This document shows, one piece after another, positions 18,681 to 28,267 of a DNA stretch of 64,000 nt; positions within the stretch are counted from its first letter, which is position 1, and every line of letters starts with the position of its first letter. The notes beneath the pieces were generated by a model. The model did no database searches. It saw only the letters and a list, made by a program, of their open reading frames with translations, and was not told where the DNA came from. The stretch comes from Aquibium sp. ELW1220 (lineage in GTDB: Bacteria; Pseudomonadota; Alphaproteobacteria; Rhizobiales; Rhizobiaceae). Location of the stretch: NCBI RefSeq assembly GCF_030398385.1, contig NZ_JAOAOQ010000004.1, positions 186,001 to 250,000 of the forward strand, given 5' to 3'. A program made the translations under genes and the position numbers.

Positions 18681-20999
18681 CTAGTCGTCCCGGCGCGGCT
18701 TGCGCGGGCCACGGCCGGCACCGCTTGCAGGACCCTTGCCGGGGCCATTGCGCGACGGAACGGGACGCGAACCGCCGCCGGCCTTGCGCGGCCCGGAGCG
18801 TGCCGGCCGCTTCGGCGCGGCGTCACCCGTGGCCTCGGCATCGTCCTTCTTCCCCTGCGGACGCGCACCGGGCGCCATCCAGACGTTGGACGACCGCGCC
18901 CGCGGCGGCGTGTAGGCCTTCTCCTCGCGCTCCTCGCGGTTTTCGCGCTTCTTGCCGCCGAAGGACGGCCGCGTGGTCTGCAGCCGGCCGAGCACGTTCT
19001 CGCGATGCGCCTCGCGGTCGCGCTTGCGGTTCTTGATCAGCCCGCCCTCGCCCGGCTCGGAGCGGGGACCGCTCCGCTCGGCCGACGGCTCGGGCCTCGG
19101 CGCGACCGTCGGCTTGTTGGTGAACGGGGTGGTCACCGGCGCGTCGAAATTGGCGCCCGCCTCCTCTATCAGCCGCTCGCCGAGCTGGTCGCGCAGCATG
19201 CGGCCCTTGATCTCCTGCACCGCCCCTTCGGCGAGATCGCCGAGCTGGAAGGGTCCGTAGGAGATGCGGATGAGCCGGTTCACGTCGAGGCCGAGCGAGG
19301 CGAGGATGTTCTTCACCTCGCGGTTCTTGCCCTCGCGCAGTCCGATCGTCAGCCAGGCGTTGGAGCCCTGCTCGCGGTCGAGCGTCGCCTCGATGGCGCC
19401 GTAGAAGACGCCGTCGACGGCAACGCCGTCGCGCAGCGAGGCGAGCTGCTTCTCGTCGACATGCCCGTGCACCCGCACGCGGTAGCGCCGCAGCCAGCCG
19501 GTCGCGGGCAGCTCCAGCAGCCGCGCCAGCCCGCCGTCATTGGTCAGAAGCAGCAGGCCCTCGGTATTGATGTCGAGACGGCCGACCGTGATCAGCCGCG
19601 GCAGTTCCTCGGGCAGCGCCTCGAAGATGGTCGGCCGGCCCTCCGGGTCGCGGTTGGTGGTCACCAGCCCGCCGGGCTTGTGGAACAGGAACAGACGCGT
19701 CCGCTCGATCTCGGGGATCGGCTGACCGTCTATGGTGATGCGGTCGGCGGCGATCACGTTGAAGGCGGGGCTCGCCAGCACCTTGCCGTTCACGGCCACC
19801 CGGCCATCAGCGACCAGCGCCTCGGCGTCGCGGCGCGACGAGACACCGGCGCGCGCCAGCCGCTTGGCGATGCGCTCGGGTACCGCAGCCGCCTCCTCTG
19901 TCGCAGGCTGGAAGCGGTCGCCGCCGCGCCCCTCCGCCTGCGCGCCGCGCGGACGCTCCCGGAAGCCGGGCTTCTCGCCACGGAACGGCTTGTCGGTGCG
20001 GAACTGCCGCTCGCTGCGCTCGGGACGCGGACCGCCCACGCCGCGATCCTCGCGCGGCTTGCGGTCGCCGAACGGCTTGTCGGCATCGAAGCGCCGGGCC
20101 GGCCGCTCCGGGAAACCCGCCTCGCCCTCCGGCTTGCGGGCACGATAGGGCTTGGCATCGCCCTCGGGCCGGGGACGGTACGGCTTGTCGCCGCCGCCGG
20201 GCGCCTTGGAACGGTAGGGCTTGCTCTCGCCGGCCGGGCCACGCGGCCTGTCGCCGTCGAAGCGCCGCGCCGGACGCTCGCGGGCCGGCCCGTCGCCCGC
20301 AGGAGCACGCTTCACATATGGCTTGCGGGGACGCTCGTCGCCCGACCGCGTCTCGTCACGGTCGAACCGGCGCGCCGGCCGCTCCGCCGAACCCGCCTCG
20401 CCTTCCGGCTTGCGGGCGCGATAGGGCTTGGCATCGCCATCGGGGCGCGGGCGGTATGGCTTGCCGCCGGCCGATGGGCCTCCTTGCCGATAGGGCTTGC
20501 CCCCGCCGGGTGCACCACGCGGCTTGTCACCGTCGAAACGCCGCGCCGGGCGCTCGCCAGCGGGCCCGTCGCCTGCCGGCGCGCGCTTGACATAGGGCTT
20601 GCGCGGACGATCCCCGCCCGACGCCCCTCCGCCCGACGCCCCTCCGCCCGACGACCGCGTCTCGTCGCGGTCGAACCGGCGCGCCGGCCGCTCGGCCGAA
20701 CCGGCCTCACCTTCCGGCTTGCGCGCGCGGTAGGGCTTGGCGTCGCCATCCGGGCGCGGCCGGTACGGCTTGTCGCCGCCGCCGGGCGCCTTGGAACGAT
20801 AGGGCTTGCCTTCGCCGGCCGGGCCGCGCGGCTTGTCGCCATCGAAGCGCCGTGCCGGACGTTCGCCCGCCTTCGCGCCGTCCGCGCCCGGCTTGCGTGC
20901 GCCGGCGAACCCACCGGTCCTCGGCTTGGAAGCAGCCTTGCGCGGGGCGTCCCCGCCGCGTCGGCCCTTGCCGCCCTTGTCGTTTGTGTCGTCGTCCAT
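18681..20999 (-). CDS. Pseudouridine synthase (RluB/RsuA family) with long repetitive basic extensions
   Basis: 772 residues, about three times the enzyme core. Residues 1-370 are low-complexity, rich in Arg/Lys/Pro/Gly, with three repeat units (about residues 45-147, 148-239, 240-316) built on ERPARRFD, KPYRPRP and AKPYRARKPEGEAG. The enzyme core follows: an S4 RNA-binding domain (RIAKRLARAGVSSRRDAEAL, ~373-420), the catalytic region GRLDINTEGLLLLTNDG (Asp ~476), and REGKNREVKNILASLGLDVN. The C-terminal ~150 residues are again basic and disordered. RluB-type enzymes convert a 23S rRNA uridine to pseudouridine. The tails probably add RNA or ribosome binding (inference). Confidence 0.92.
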   Translation of the reverse strand: MDDDTNDKGGKGRRGGDAPRKAASKPRTGGFAGARKPGADGAKAGERPARRFDGDKPRGPAGEGKPYRSKAPGGGDKPYRPRPDGDAKPYRARKPEGEAGSAERPARRFDRDETRSSGGGASGGGASGGDRPRKPYVKRAPAGDGPAGERPARRFDGDKPRGAPGGGKPYRQGGPSAGGKPYRPRPDGDAKPYRARKPEGEAGSAERPARRFDRDETRSGDERPRKPYVKRAPAGDGPARERPARRFDGDRPRGPAGESKPYRSKAPGGGDKPYRPRPEGDAKPYRARKPEGEAGFPERPARRFDADKPFGDRKPREDRGVGGPRPERSERQFRTDKPFRGEKPGFRERPRGAQAEGRGGDRFQPATEEAAAVPERIAKRLARAGVSSRRDAEALVADGRVAVNGKVLASPAFNVIAADRITIDGQPIPEIERTRLFLFHKPGGLVTTNRDPEGRPTIFEALPEELPRLITVGRLDINTEGLLLLTNDGGLARLLELPATGWLRRYRVRVHGHVDEKQLASLRDGVAVDGVFYGAIEATLDREQGSNAWLTIGLREGKNREVKNILASLGLDVNRLIRISYGPFQLGDLAEGAVQEIKGRMLRDQLGERLIEEAGANFDAPVTTPFTNKPTVAPRPEPSAERSGPRSEPGEGGLIKNRKRDREAHRENVLGRLQTTRPSFGGKKRENREEREEKAYTPPRARSSNVWMAPGARPQGKKDDAEATGDAAPKRPARSGPRKAGGGSRPVPSRNGPGKGPASGAGRGPRKPRRDD
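20052..20867 (-). repeat. In-gene tandem repeats, three units, in the pseudouridine synthase gene
   Basis: Three consecutive units encode residues ~45-147, 148-239 and 240-316 of the pseudouridine synthase. The first two are the most alike; the first carries an extra Gly/Ala/Ser-rich run, and the third drifts at its end (FDADKPFGDRKPR). The DNA is also repeated, so copy number can change by slippage or recombination, and short-read assemblies may collapse it. Confidence 0.85.
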
Positions 21000-21077
21000 G
21001 TGGCCTTTGCCTTTCCGCGCGGCTAACTAACAGCAACGCCAGCCCGGCGCGAGTGGAATTGTCAGGAAGGATGAGCG

Positions 21078-21533
21078 GTGAAACGCCCGGATTTCATGGG
21101 TGAAGCGATGGCCGAGGCCCGCGCCGCCGCCGCACGCGGCGAGGTGCCGGTCGGCGCGGTCGTCGTGGTCGACGGCATCATCGTCGCCCGCGCCGGCAAC
21201 CGGACCCGCGAATTCGCCGATCCGACCGCCCACGCCGAGATACTCGCGATCCGCCAGGCCTGCGGCAACGCAGGCTCGGAACGCATCGGTTCGGCTGATC
21301 TCTACGTGACGTTGGAGCCATGCGCAATGTGCGCGGCCGCAATCTCCTTCGCGCGCATCCGCCGCCTCTATTTCGGCGCGGATGATCCGAAGGGGGGCGC
21401 GGTGGTCAATGGGCCGCGGTTCTTCGCAGCGCCGACCTGCCACTATGCCCCGGATGTGTATCCGGGGATCGGCGAGCGCGAAGCCGCGGCAATCCTGCGC
21501 GACTTCTTCCGTGAACGCAGGCAGGAGACCTGA
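21078..21533 (+). CDS. tadA: tRNA-specific adenosine deaminase TadA
   Basis: 151 residues of the cytidine/deoxycytidylate deaminase fold. Zinc and catalytic residues: HAE at 52-54 (TAHAEILAIRQA) and PCAMC at 81-85 (LYVTLEPCAMCAAAISFARI). The FGADDPKGGAV stretch and the C-terminal FFRERR are typical of TadA. It makes the wobble inosine at A34 of tRNA-Arg(ACG) and is normally essential. It is divergent from the pseudouridine synthase gene, with about 78 bp between the starts. Confidence 0.95.
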   Translation: MKRPDFMGEAMAEARAAAARGEVPVGAVVVVDGIIVARAGNRTREFADPTAHAEILAIRQACGNAGSERIGSADLYVTLEPCAMCAAAISFARIRRLYFGADDPKGGAVVNGPRFFAAPTCHYAPDVYPGIGEREAAAILRDFFRERRQET

Positions 21534-21549
21534 AGGGCCGACGCGCGGG

Positions 21550-21566
21550 CCGGCCGGATCGGCCGG
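21550..21566. terminator. Hairpin between convergent tadA and lipoprotein genes
   Basis: Perfect 7-bp GC stem (CCGGCCG / CGGCCGG) with a GAT loop, placed exactly between two convergent stop codons. There is no T-tract, so terminator function is only a suggestion. Confidence 0.4.
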
Positions 21567-22241
21567 TCAGAAGCCCGGGATGAGGTCGCGCCAGCTGAAC
21601 GTGCTGCCGCCGCCGGCCTCCGCCTTGCGGCGCTGTTCCTTGCGCCACTCTTCCTCGCCGACGTCGCCCACGGGCGCGGTCTCGACCGGCTTGCGGTATT
21701 CCGTCGGCGGTTCGCTGAGATAGCGGCGGGTCGTGGCGCTGCCCTGCTTGTTCTCGGCCAGGCGCCGGTTGAATTCCTCGCGCGTCTGCTTGCCGTTTCC
21801 ATTGAAGGTGTCGACGACGTCGCCGCGCGCGTTGCGCACGGGGGCCGGCGCCGATGCGGTGCGCGTATCCACCACCTCGGGCGAAAAATCCATGTTGTCG
21901 CGATTGGCGGTCGCCTCGGCGCGGATGCGGGCGCGCCGCTGCTCGGGCGATTCGGGCCAGTCGGGATTGGCCGATGCCACGACGCTGTCCTGCGGCGGCG
22001 GCAGAGTTGCGAGCGAAGCCGGCTTCACCAGTTCGGGACGCGGCTTGTACTCGATGCGCTGGTCGTTCTTCGGCGCAAGCGACAGCACCCCGGTGATGTC
22101 TTCGAGAAGCTGCTGGTCGGCCGGCTTGTCGGTGCCGTAGGTGGGCGAGCCCATGCAACCCGACAGCGATGCGATCGCCACGGCGAGAACCAGCCCCTGC
22201 GGTGCAGTCCTGCGAAGCGCGTGTGTGACGCCAGACTTCAT
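21567..22241 (-). CDS. Lipoprotein of unknown function
   Basis: 224 residues. The N-terminus is basic, then hydrophobic (LVLAVAIASLSGC), and ends in a lipobox LSGC, so the Cys near residue 29 should be lipidated and the protein anchored to a membrane. The rest is polar: a PPPQDSVVASANPDWPESPE stretch, EQRRARIRAEATANRD, and a C-terminal TFSWRDLIPGF. I do not recognise a functional domain; similar uncharacterised lipoproteins occur next to ileS in related bacteria as far as I recall. The longer frame upstream lacks a plausible start; AAAGGCGA precedes the chosen ATG. Confidence 0.75.
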   Translation of the reverse strand: MKSGVTHALRRTAPQGLVLAVAIASLSGCMGSPTYGTDKPADQQLLEDITGVLSLAPKNDQRIEYKPRPELVKPASLATLPPPQDSVVASANPDWPESPEQRRARIRAEATANRDNMDFSPEVVDTRTASAPAPVRNARGDVVDTFNGNGKQTREEFNRRLAENKQGSATTRRYLSEPPTEYRKPVETAPVGDVGEEEWRKEQRRKAEAGGGSTFSWRDLIPGF

Positions 22242-22426
22242 ACGTAATTCGCCTTTCCCGACGGCCGTTCTATACCCGCGTCGTGGTTGCCGACTGTTGG
22301 GTCGAAAATCCGGCAACAAGATGACGCGGGGGCGTTAACGTCGTGTATAGCAACCGGCCCGCATCGGCAATGCACGGGCCGCGAGCCATGCCGGCGACGG
22401 CGCGAGGCCGCCGCCCGCAGACGCCC

Positions 22427-25400
22427 TCAGATCCGCCCCAGCGCCTTCAGTTCCTTCAGCGCCGCGGCATCGCGCGCCGACACGTCCGGGAAGTCCGGGT
22501 CGGAGCCCACGTCGTCGGTATAGCGCCACGAGCGCGCGCACTTGGCGCCGCCCGCCTGTGCGAACGTCACGCCGACGCCCTTCACGTCGTCCAGCGTGAA
22601 GGCCTCGGCCGGTGCTGCGCCTTCGCGCACCGAGATGCCGCTGGTGATGGCGATCTCGGCCATGTCGGTGCCCTCGAGCGCCGCCATCAGGGCCGGATCC
22701 GCAATGGTGACGATGGGCGCCGCCTCAAGCGAGGAGCCGATCGTCTTGCGCGCCCGCTCCAGTTCGAGCGCTCCCGTCACCACGCGCCGCACCTGCCTGA
22801 TCCTGCGCCATTTTTCGGCCAGCGCCTCGTCGCGCCATTCGGCCGGCACGTCCGGAAACTGCGCCAGATGCACCGAAATCGCCTGCGGATGACGGTCGAG
22901 CCAGGCCTCCTCCATGGTAAAGGGCAGCATCGGCGCCAGCCACGTCACCAGGCAGTCGAACAGCTTGCGCACCACCACGATCGAGGCCTTGCGCCGCAGG
23001 CTCGACGGCGCATCGCAGTAGAGCGCGTCCTTGCGCACGTCGAAATAGAAGGCCGACAGGTCGACCACCATGAAGTCGATCAGCGACTTGGTGATGCGCT
23101 TGAAGTCGAAGGCGTCGTAGCTCTTGCGCACCATCTGGTCGAGTTCGGCCAGCCGGTGCAGCATCAGCCGCTCGAGCTCCGGCATGTCGGCCAGCGCCAC
23201 CTCCTCGCCCTCGTCGTGGGCGAGCGTGCCCAGCATCCAGCGGATGGTGTTGCGCAGCTTGCGGTAGGCGTCGATGTTGGTCTGCAGCACGTTCTTGCCG
23301 AGCCGCTGGTCCTCCCAGTAATCGGTGGTCATGACCCACAGCCGCAGGATATCGGCGCCGGACTTGGCCATCACGTCCTGCGGAACAACGGTGTTGCCGA
23401 GCGACTTCGACATCTTGCGGCCGTCCTCGTCCATGGTGAAGCCATGGGTGATGACCGCGTCGTAGGGCGCTCGCCCGCGCGTGCCGCAGGCTTCCAGCAG
23501 CGAGGAATGGAACCAGCCGCGATGCTGGTCGGAGCCCTCGAGATAGACGTCGGCCGGCCATTTCAGGTCCGGCCGGTCCTCCAGCGTGAAGGTGTGGGTC
23601 GAACCCGAATCGAACCAGACATCGAGGATGTCCCTGACCATCGCCCACGGCTCGTTGGCCCGCGAACCGAGGAAACGCTCGCGCGCGCCCTCGGCGAACC
23701 AGGCGTCGGCGCCCTCCGCCTCGAAGGCTTCGAGGATGCGGGCGTTCACCGCCTCGTCCTTCAGCACCGTGCCGTCCTCGGCCACGAAGACGCAGATCGG
23801 CACGCCCCACGCGCGCTGGCGCGACAGCACCCAGTCCGGCCGCTCCTCGATCATGGCACGCAGGCGGTTTTGCCCTTGAGCCGGAACAAACCTCGTATTG
23901 TCGATCGCTAGAAGAGCGCGATTTCGCAAGGTGTCCCGCCCTTCGGGATAGTGTCCAAGGCTCGCTCGCGTACCGAAGTCCATCGGCGTCCCGTCGGCAA
24001 GTTGGAAAACCAGGTCCTTGTCCATGTGGACGAACCATTGCGGCGTGTTGCGGAAGATGACCGGCTTCTTCGACCGCCAGGAATGCGGATAGGAGTGCTT
24101 CAGCCGCCCGCGCGCAAACAGCATGCCGCGCTCGATCAGTGCCTCGATGACGACCTTGTTGGCGTCGCCCTTCTTGCCGTTGTCGTCGATCACCCGCGCC
24201 GCCCCGCCCGGCCGGTCCGGCCCGAAGCCCGGCGCGTCCTTCGTGAAGAAGCCGGCATCGTCGACGGTGAACGGGATCGTGGTCTCGATGCCCCGCGCCC
24301 GCAGCTCCTTCGCCGCATCCATCCAGGCGTCGAAATCCTCGCGACCATGGCCCGGCGCCGTGTGCACGAAGCCCGTGCCGGCATCGTCGGTGACGTGGTC
24401 GCCGGCAAGCATGGGGACCGGGAAGGAATAGGGCGAGCCCTCGCCACCGCCGATCTCCCCCCTCGTGGGGGAGATGCCCGGCAGGGCAGAGGGGGGCGCG
24501 ACGGACGGAGACGTCGGCGGGACAGCGCCCCCCTCTGTCGGCTGCGCCGACATCTCCCCCACGAGGGGGGAGATCGGGCGCCAGCCCGCGAGCGGATGCG
24601 CCAGAGTCACCGAAGCAAGTTCGTCAGCCGAAACCGAGCGCAACTTCCTGAACGACAGCTTGGCCTTGGCAAAACTCTCCTCCGCCAGCGCATCCGCGAA
24701 GATCAGCTTCTCCCCGGCCTGCGGCCCGAAATCGTTCTCGGCCGCTGTCACCTCGTAGAGCCCGTAGGCCACGCGCGGGGAGAAGGCGACGGCGCGGTTG
24801 CCCGGCATGGTCCAGGGTGTGGTGGTCCAGATGACAACGGAAGCGCCACCCAACACATTGAGCGTTTCAGGCGGACCCATCACCACCGGAAACTTCACCC
24901 AGACCGTATCACTCTCATAGTCGTGATACTCGACCTCGGCCTCCGCCAGCGCGGTGCGCTCGACCACGCTCCACATAACCGGCTTCGACCCGCGATACAG
25001 TTGGTCGCTCATCGCGAATTTCAACAGTTCCCCCGCGATCCGCGCCTCGGCGTGGAAGGCCATCGTCGTGTAGGGATTGTCGAAGTCGCCCTCGACGCCG
25101 AGCCGCTTGAACTCGCCGGCCTGCACGGTGATCCAGTGCTGCGCGAACTCGCGGCACTCCTGGCGGAACTCGTTGACCGGCACCTCGTCCTTGTTCTTGC
25201 CCGCCGCGCGGTACTTCTCCTCGATCTTCCACTCGATCGGCAGGCCGTGGCAGTCCCAGCCCGGAACGTAGTTGGAATCGTAGCCGCGCATCTGGAAGGA
25301 CCGCGTGATGACGTCCTTCAGGATCTTGTTCAGCGCATGCCCGATATGGATGTTGCCGTTGGCATAGGGCGGCCCGTCATGCAGCACGTAGAGCGGCCGC

Positions 25401-25558
25401 CCCCTGGCGTCCTCGCGCAGGCGCTTGTAGAGCCCCATCTCCTGCCAGCGGGCGACGATCTGCGGCTCCTTCTCGGGCAGGCCGGCCCGCATCGGGAAAT
25501 CGGTCTTGGGCAGGTAGAGCGTCTTGGAATAGTCGAGCGTGTCGGCTGTATCGGTCAT
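22427..25558 (-). CDS. ileS: Isoleucyl-tRNA synthetase IleRS
   Basis: 1043 residues. Class I signatures: HIGH in [17 protein letters not shown] (near residue 73), the CP1 editing domain with [12 protein letters not shown], and KMSKSLGN in the C-terminal catalytic half. The anticodon-binding domain follows and ends with a tail on [18 protein letters not shown]. The enzyme charges tRNA-Ile and edits Val-tRNA-Ile. It is longer than usual because residues ~328-369 come from a palindromic element inserted in frame (see 24451-24576). The extra segment reads [16 protein letters not shown] and onward, Pro/Ser/Ala/Gly-rich, and lies just ahead of [20 protein letters not shown]. Confidence 0.97.
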   Translation of the reverse strand: MTDTADTLDYSKTLYLPKTDFPMRAGLPEKEPQIVARWQEMGLYKRLREDARGRPLYVLHDGPPYANGNIHIGHALNKILKDVITRSFQMRGYDSNYVPGWDCHGLPIEWKIEEKYRAAGKNKDEVPVNEFRQECREFAQHWITVQAGEFKRLGVEGDFDNPYTTMAFHAEARIAGELLKFAMSDQLYRGSKPVMWSVVERTALAEAEVEYHDYESDTVWVKFPVVMGPPETLNVLGGASVVIWTTTPWTMPGNRAVAFSPRVAYGLYEVTAAENDFGPQAGEKLIFADALAEESFAKAKLSFRKLRSVSADELASVTLAHPLAGWRPISPLVGEMSAQPTEGGAVPPTSPSVAPPSALPGISPTRGEIGGGEGSPYSFPVPMLAGDHVTDDAGTGFVHTAPGHGREDFDAWMDAAKELRARGIETTIPFTVDDAGFFTKDAPGFGPDRPGGAARVIDDNGKKGDANKVVIEALIERGMLFARGRLKHSYPHSWRSKKPVIFRNTPQWFVHMDKDLVFQLADGTPMDFGTRASLGHYPEGRDTLRNRALLAIDNTRFVPAQGQNRLRAMIEERPDWVLSRQRAWGVPICVFVAEDGTVLKDEAVNARILEAFEAEGADAWFAEGARERFLGSRANEPWAMVRDILDVWFDSGSTHTFTLEDRPDLKWPADVYLEGSDQHRGWFHSSLLEACGTRGRAPYDAVITHGFTMDEDGRKMSKSLGNTVVPQDVMAKSGADILRLWVMTTDYWEDQRLGKNVLQTNIDAYRKLRNTIRWMLGTLAHDEGEEVALADMPELERLMLHRLAELDQMVRKSYDAFDFKRITKSLIDFMVVDLSAFYFDVRKDALYCDAPSSLRRKASIVVVRKLFDCLVTWLAPMLPFTMEEAWLDRHPQAISVHLAQFPDVPAEWRDEALAEKWRRIRQVRRVVTGALELERARKTIGSSLEAAPIVTIADPALMAALEGTDMAEIAITSGISVREGAAPAEAFTLDDVKGVGVTFAQAGGAKCARSWRYTDDVGSDPDFPDVSARDAAALKELKALGRI
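24451..24576. repeat. Palindromic element inserted in frame in ileS
   Basis: 126 bp with perfect 26-bp inverted ends (24451-24476 and 24551-24576) and a further inner pair (CAGAGGGGGGCGC against GCGCCCCCCTCTG), so the whole can fold as one long hairpin. Its length is a multiple of three, so ileS stays open and gains 42 codons. The encoded peptide begins ISPLVGEM on the coding strand. It resembles repetitive palindromic elements known to insert into genes in Rickettsia and rhizobia; the family assignment is inference. Confidence 0.9.
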
Positions 25559-25779
25559 GGTCTCGCCATTGCATGGACCCGGGGCATGACGCCGCGCCGG
25601 GCCGGTTCGTACGAACTGGAAATGCGCATCGCGCGCGAAGGCTGTCCCGGACCGTCCGGCGGCATCAGGCCGCCCGGAAGGCCGGGCCGGTAATTCGGAT
25701 CGCGAAGGGGCGAAGGACCGCGCTCGGTGTCATGGCCGCACCATGTAGACGACGAACCGCGCGGAATAAAGGGGTTTTG

Positions 25780-25806
25780 GCGGGGCGATTTGCCCCGTCG
25801 CCCCGC
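25780..25806 (-). terminator. Hairpin at the 3' end of the MipA-family gene
   Basis: A 9-bp inverted repeat (GCGGGGCGA at 25780-25788, TCGCCCCGC at 25798-25806) directly follows the stop codon of the porin-like gene on the minus strand. A weaker alternative stem lies inside. The T-run that follows is poor, so it may act as a transcript-stabilising hairpin instead. Confidence 0.5.
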
Positions 25807-26604
25807 TCACATCGAGAAGTCGAACCTGTAGGTCGCCGAAACGCCTAGCAGGAACTGGTGCTCGGATCCGCGTTCCTTCACCAGGCTCGAATCCGCCGCC
25901 GAGCCCATCAGCCGCGAATATTCGCCGAACAGGCTGGTCTCGATCGTGTCGGTGGCCTTCCAGGTGATCGCGCCGCCGAAGCCGACCGACTCGACGCCGC
26001 CGTCGGCATCGTAGGCCGACAGGCCGGACGCGATCGATTCGTCGGCCGACACGCCGTACCAGGCTTCGAAATAGTCGTCGGAGCCGAAGGAGGCACGCGG
26101 CCCGCCCGAGACACGGATGGCGGGGGTGACGTCCATGAAGGCGTCGGCGGCGAGGTCGCCCGTGATGCCGTCATGCGAGCGGATGCCATGCCGGACCTCG
26201 CCGCGCAGGCGCAGCCAGTCGACGGGGTAGAACTCGGCGAAGACGCCGAGTTCGCCGCCGAAGCGCACCGGATCGAGGCCGGCGAGATCGTCCGAATCGT
26301 TGTCGTCGCGGCCGAAGACGAGCTTGCCGGTCGGGCCGGCGCGGAAATAGCCCTGGTCGATGACGCCGATCGAGATGTTGTCGTTGCGCGAGGAGAACGG
26401 CGTCGAGCTGCCCTGGCGGCCGAACGAGATCAGCGGCTGGCCGCGGAAGCGGTAGTCGTCGTCGCCCTTGAACTCGGGCGCGACGAAGCCGGCGCCACCC
26501 ACCTTCAGGTACCAGTCGCCCGAAAACCAGTTCTCCGCCTGCGCGGGCACGACTGACGCGGCGATCATCAGGACAGGCAGGGCGGCGAGGATGGCTCTCG
26601 GCAT
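25807..26604 (-). CDS. MipA/OmpV family outer membrane protein
   Basis: 265 residues with a signal peptide (MPRAILAALPVLMIAASVVP, cleaved at AQA). The mature protein starts ENWFSGDWYLKVGGAG and alternates as expected for an outer membrane beta barrel, ending in ATYRFDFSM, with aromatic residues near the C-terminus. Internal YPVDWLRLRGEVRHGI, DVTPAIRVSGGPRASFGSDD and FEAWYGVSADES are MipA/OmpV-type features. Its exact role (scaffold for murein enzymes in E. coli, or a stress porin) is not determined. The ATG at 26604 is preceded by GAGAGTG; the longer frame upstream has no signal. Confidence 0.85.
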   Translation of the reverse strand: MPRAILAALPVLMIAASVVPAQAENWFSGDWYLKVGGAGFVAPEFKGDDDYRFRGQPLISFGRQGSSTPFSSRNDNISIGVIDQGYFRAGPTGKLVFGRDDNDSDDLAGLDPVRFGGELGVFAEFYPVDWLRLRGEVRHGIRSHDGITGDLAADAFMDVTPAIRVSGGPRASFGSDDYFEAWYGVSADESIASGLSAYDADGGVESVGFGGAITWKATDTIETSLFGEYSRLMGSAADSSLVKERGSEHQFLLGVSATYRFDFSM

Positions 26605-26753
26605 GGTCACTCTCGATTCGAAGAAGCAGACGGAAGAACGCGTGGCGATGTTGCTTATACCATGCCCGCCGCACAATGGACCTGTGGTTGACGAAATTTG
26701 AACCCGCCGGATGAATCTTTCGTGAAGACGGCGCGCGCAGGCTCGACCATCCG

Positions 26754-27494
26754 TCACCAGACCTCACCCTGCAGCCGGTCGAAGATCAGTCGGCGCATCT
26801 GGCGCATCATCGTGCCGGGAAGCAGCCGGCCCGCGAGCGCAACGGATCGGTTCGCCCGGCCCGGCACCACCAGCCGCCGCCCCGCGAGGGTGGCGTCGAG
26901 GATGATGCGGGCCGCGACCTCCGGCGGCATGCGCCTGTCCGCATCGGCGCCGGCCGGTGCGTGGCGCCGGGCATGGTCGGTGCGCAGCGGACCGGGACAC
27001 GCGAGCGTCACGGAGACGCCGCGCCGTGCAAACGGCTTGCGCACGCTCTTCGCATAGACGGCCAGCGCGTCCTTCGAGGCCGCATAGACGGCCGCGCCGG
27101 GATAGCCGGTGAAATGCGACAGCGAGGAGACGAAGCACATCGGCCCCGCCATCTGCCCCGTCCGCACCAGCCCGGCCGAGAGCAGCATCGGCGTCTCGGC
27201 ATTGACCGTCATCAGGCGCCGGTAGGCCTCGATCGGGATCGCCTCGAACCGCCCCGTCGCGCTCACCCCGGCGTTGAAGACGGCGAGACCGAACGGCCCC
27301 ATCCCGCCAAGCCGTTCGGCGAGCGCGTCCACGGCGTGCCGATCGGCGAGGTCGCAAGCCAGGTGTTCGAGGCCGGGCACCGTCGTGCCCTCTGCCCGGT
27401 CGACCGAGACGACCCGCCAGCCCTCGGCCAGCAGGCGCTCGACGATGGCGCGGCCGAGACCCGCGCCGCCCCCGGTGACGAGCGCGGTCTTCAT
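26754..27494 (-). CDS. Short-chain dehydrogenase/reductase (SDR)
   Basis: 246 residues of the classical SDR fold. The cofactor loop TGGGAGLGRAI (TGxxxGxG) starts the protein, followed by NAG in VFNAGVS, the Ser in SSLSHF, and YAASK for the catalytic Tyr-x-x-x-Lys. The C-terminal third (PPEVAARIILDATLAGRRLV) is as expected. The substrate is unknown. Its ATG overlaps the stop of the second SDR gene upstream (ATGA at 27491-27494), so the two are translationally coupled and probably act in one pathway or as partner subunits. Confidence 0.9.
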   Translation of the reverse strand: MKTALVTGGGAGLGRAIVERLLAEGWRVVSVDRAEGTTVPGLEHLACDLADRHAVDALAERLGGMGPFGLAVFNAGVSATGRFEAIPIEAYRRLMTVNAETPMLLSAGLVRTGQMAGPMCFVSSLSHFTGYPGAAVYAASKDALAVYAKSVRKPFARRGVSVTLACPGPLRTDHARRHAPAGADADRRMPPEVAARIILDATLAGRRLVVPGRANRSVALAGRLLPGTMMRQMRRLIFDRLQGEVW

Positions 27495-28213
27495 CGCCCG
27501 CCCTCCCCCCGCCCGAGGAAACGCGCAAACGAGATCGTCTCGACCGTCCGGCCCCGGGCGATGGCCGCATCGATCAGCCGCGCCATGGTTCCGGTGCGCG
27601 CGAACAGCCGCACCAGCCGGCCGGGATCGTGCCCGGCGCGGGCGTGCATGCCGGTATCCGTGGGGCCGGGGTGAACCACCTGGACCGCAATCCGGCCCCG
27701 CCACTCCTCGGCCAGCGCCCTTGCGAAGCCGTGCAGGCCGGCCTTGGCAGCGGCATAGCTGGCGAAGCCTGCCGCACCCTTGCGCGCCGTCGATCCGATG
27801 AGCACCAGCCGTCCCTGCCCTGCCTCGAGCCGTGGCCGCAGCGCCTGCGCCAGCGTGACGGCGCAAAACAGGTTGGCGTCGAGGACGTCGCGCAGCATCT
27901 GCGGCGTCTCGCCGGCCGGATCGACGGCGTGGCCGGTGCCGGCGTTGAGGACAGCGAGGTCGAGTCTGTCCCAGCCAAGGTCGTCTAGAGCAGAAAGGAT
28001 CGCCGCGACCGCCCGTTCGGGATGGCGCTGGTCGGCCTGGACGTAGGCCACGCCGTCAGGAAGAACGCGGCGGGCCTCTTCGGCCGACCGGCGGCCAGTC
28101 GCGAGCACCGCCGCGTCCGGCGCATGCCGGACAACGAGCGCCAGGCCGATGCCCGACGTCGCCCCCGTGATCAGGATCCGCTTTTGCCGCGGCATCTGCC
28201 CTGTGTCCCCCAT
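27491..28213 (-). CDS. Short-chain dehydrogenase/reductase (SDR)
   Basis: 240 residues. Cofactor loop ITGATSGIGLAL, then VLNAGTGH, the catalytic Ser in LIGSTARKG and the Tyr/Lys pair in YAAAKAGL, and PGPTDTGMHARAG after the active site. The N-terminus has two Met choices: the ATG at 28213 and one that would drop the first six residues. The substrate is unknown. It overlaps the next SDR gene by 4 bp. The two SDRs share only the fold landmarks and are not recent duplicates. Confidence 0.9.
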   Translation of the reverse strand: MGDTGQMPRQKRILITGATSGIGLALVVRHAPDAAVLATGRRSAEEARRVLPDGVAYVQADQRHPERAVAAILSALDDLGWDRLDLAVLNAGTGHAVDPAGETPQMLRDVLDANLFCAVTLAQALRPRLEAGQGRLVLIGSTARKGAAGFASYAAAKAGLHGFARALAEEWRGRIAVQVVHPGPTDTGMHARAGHDPGRLVRLFARTGTMARLIDAAIARGRTVETISFARFLGRGEGGR

Positions 28214-28267
28214 GCGGGGAGCTTTGCCCCAAGCGGCGGGCCGCGTCGATAAACAGCCGCGTGATGA

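Noticed and set aside
19005-21026. Plus-strand open frame of 673 codons
   Set aside because: It is antisense to the pseudouridine synthase gene and mirrors its repeats; no start site or known domain.
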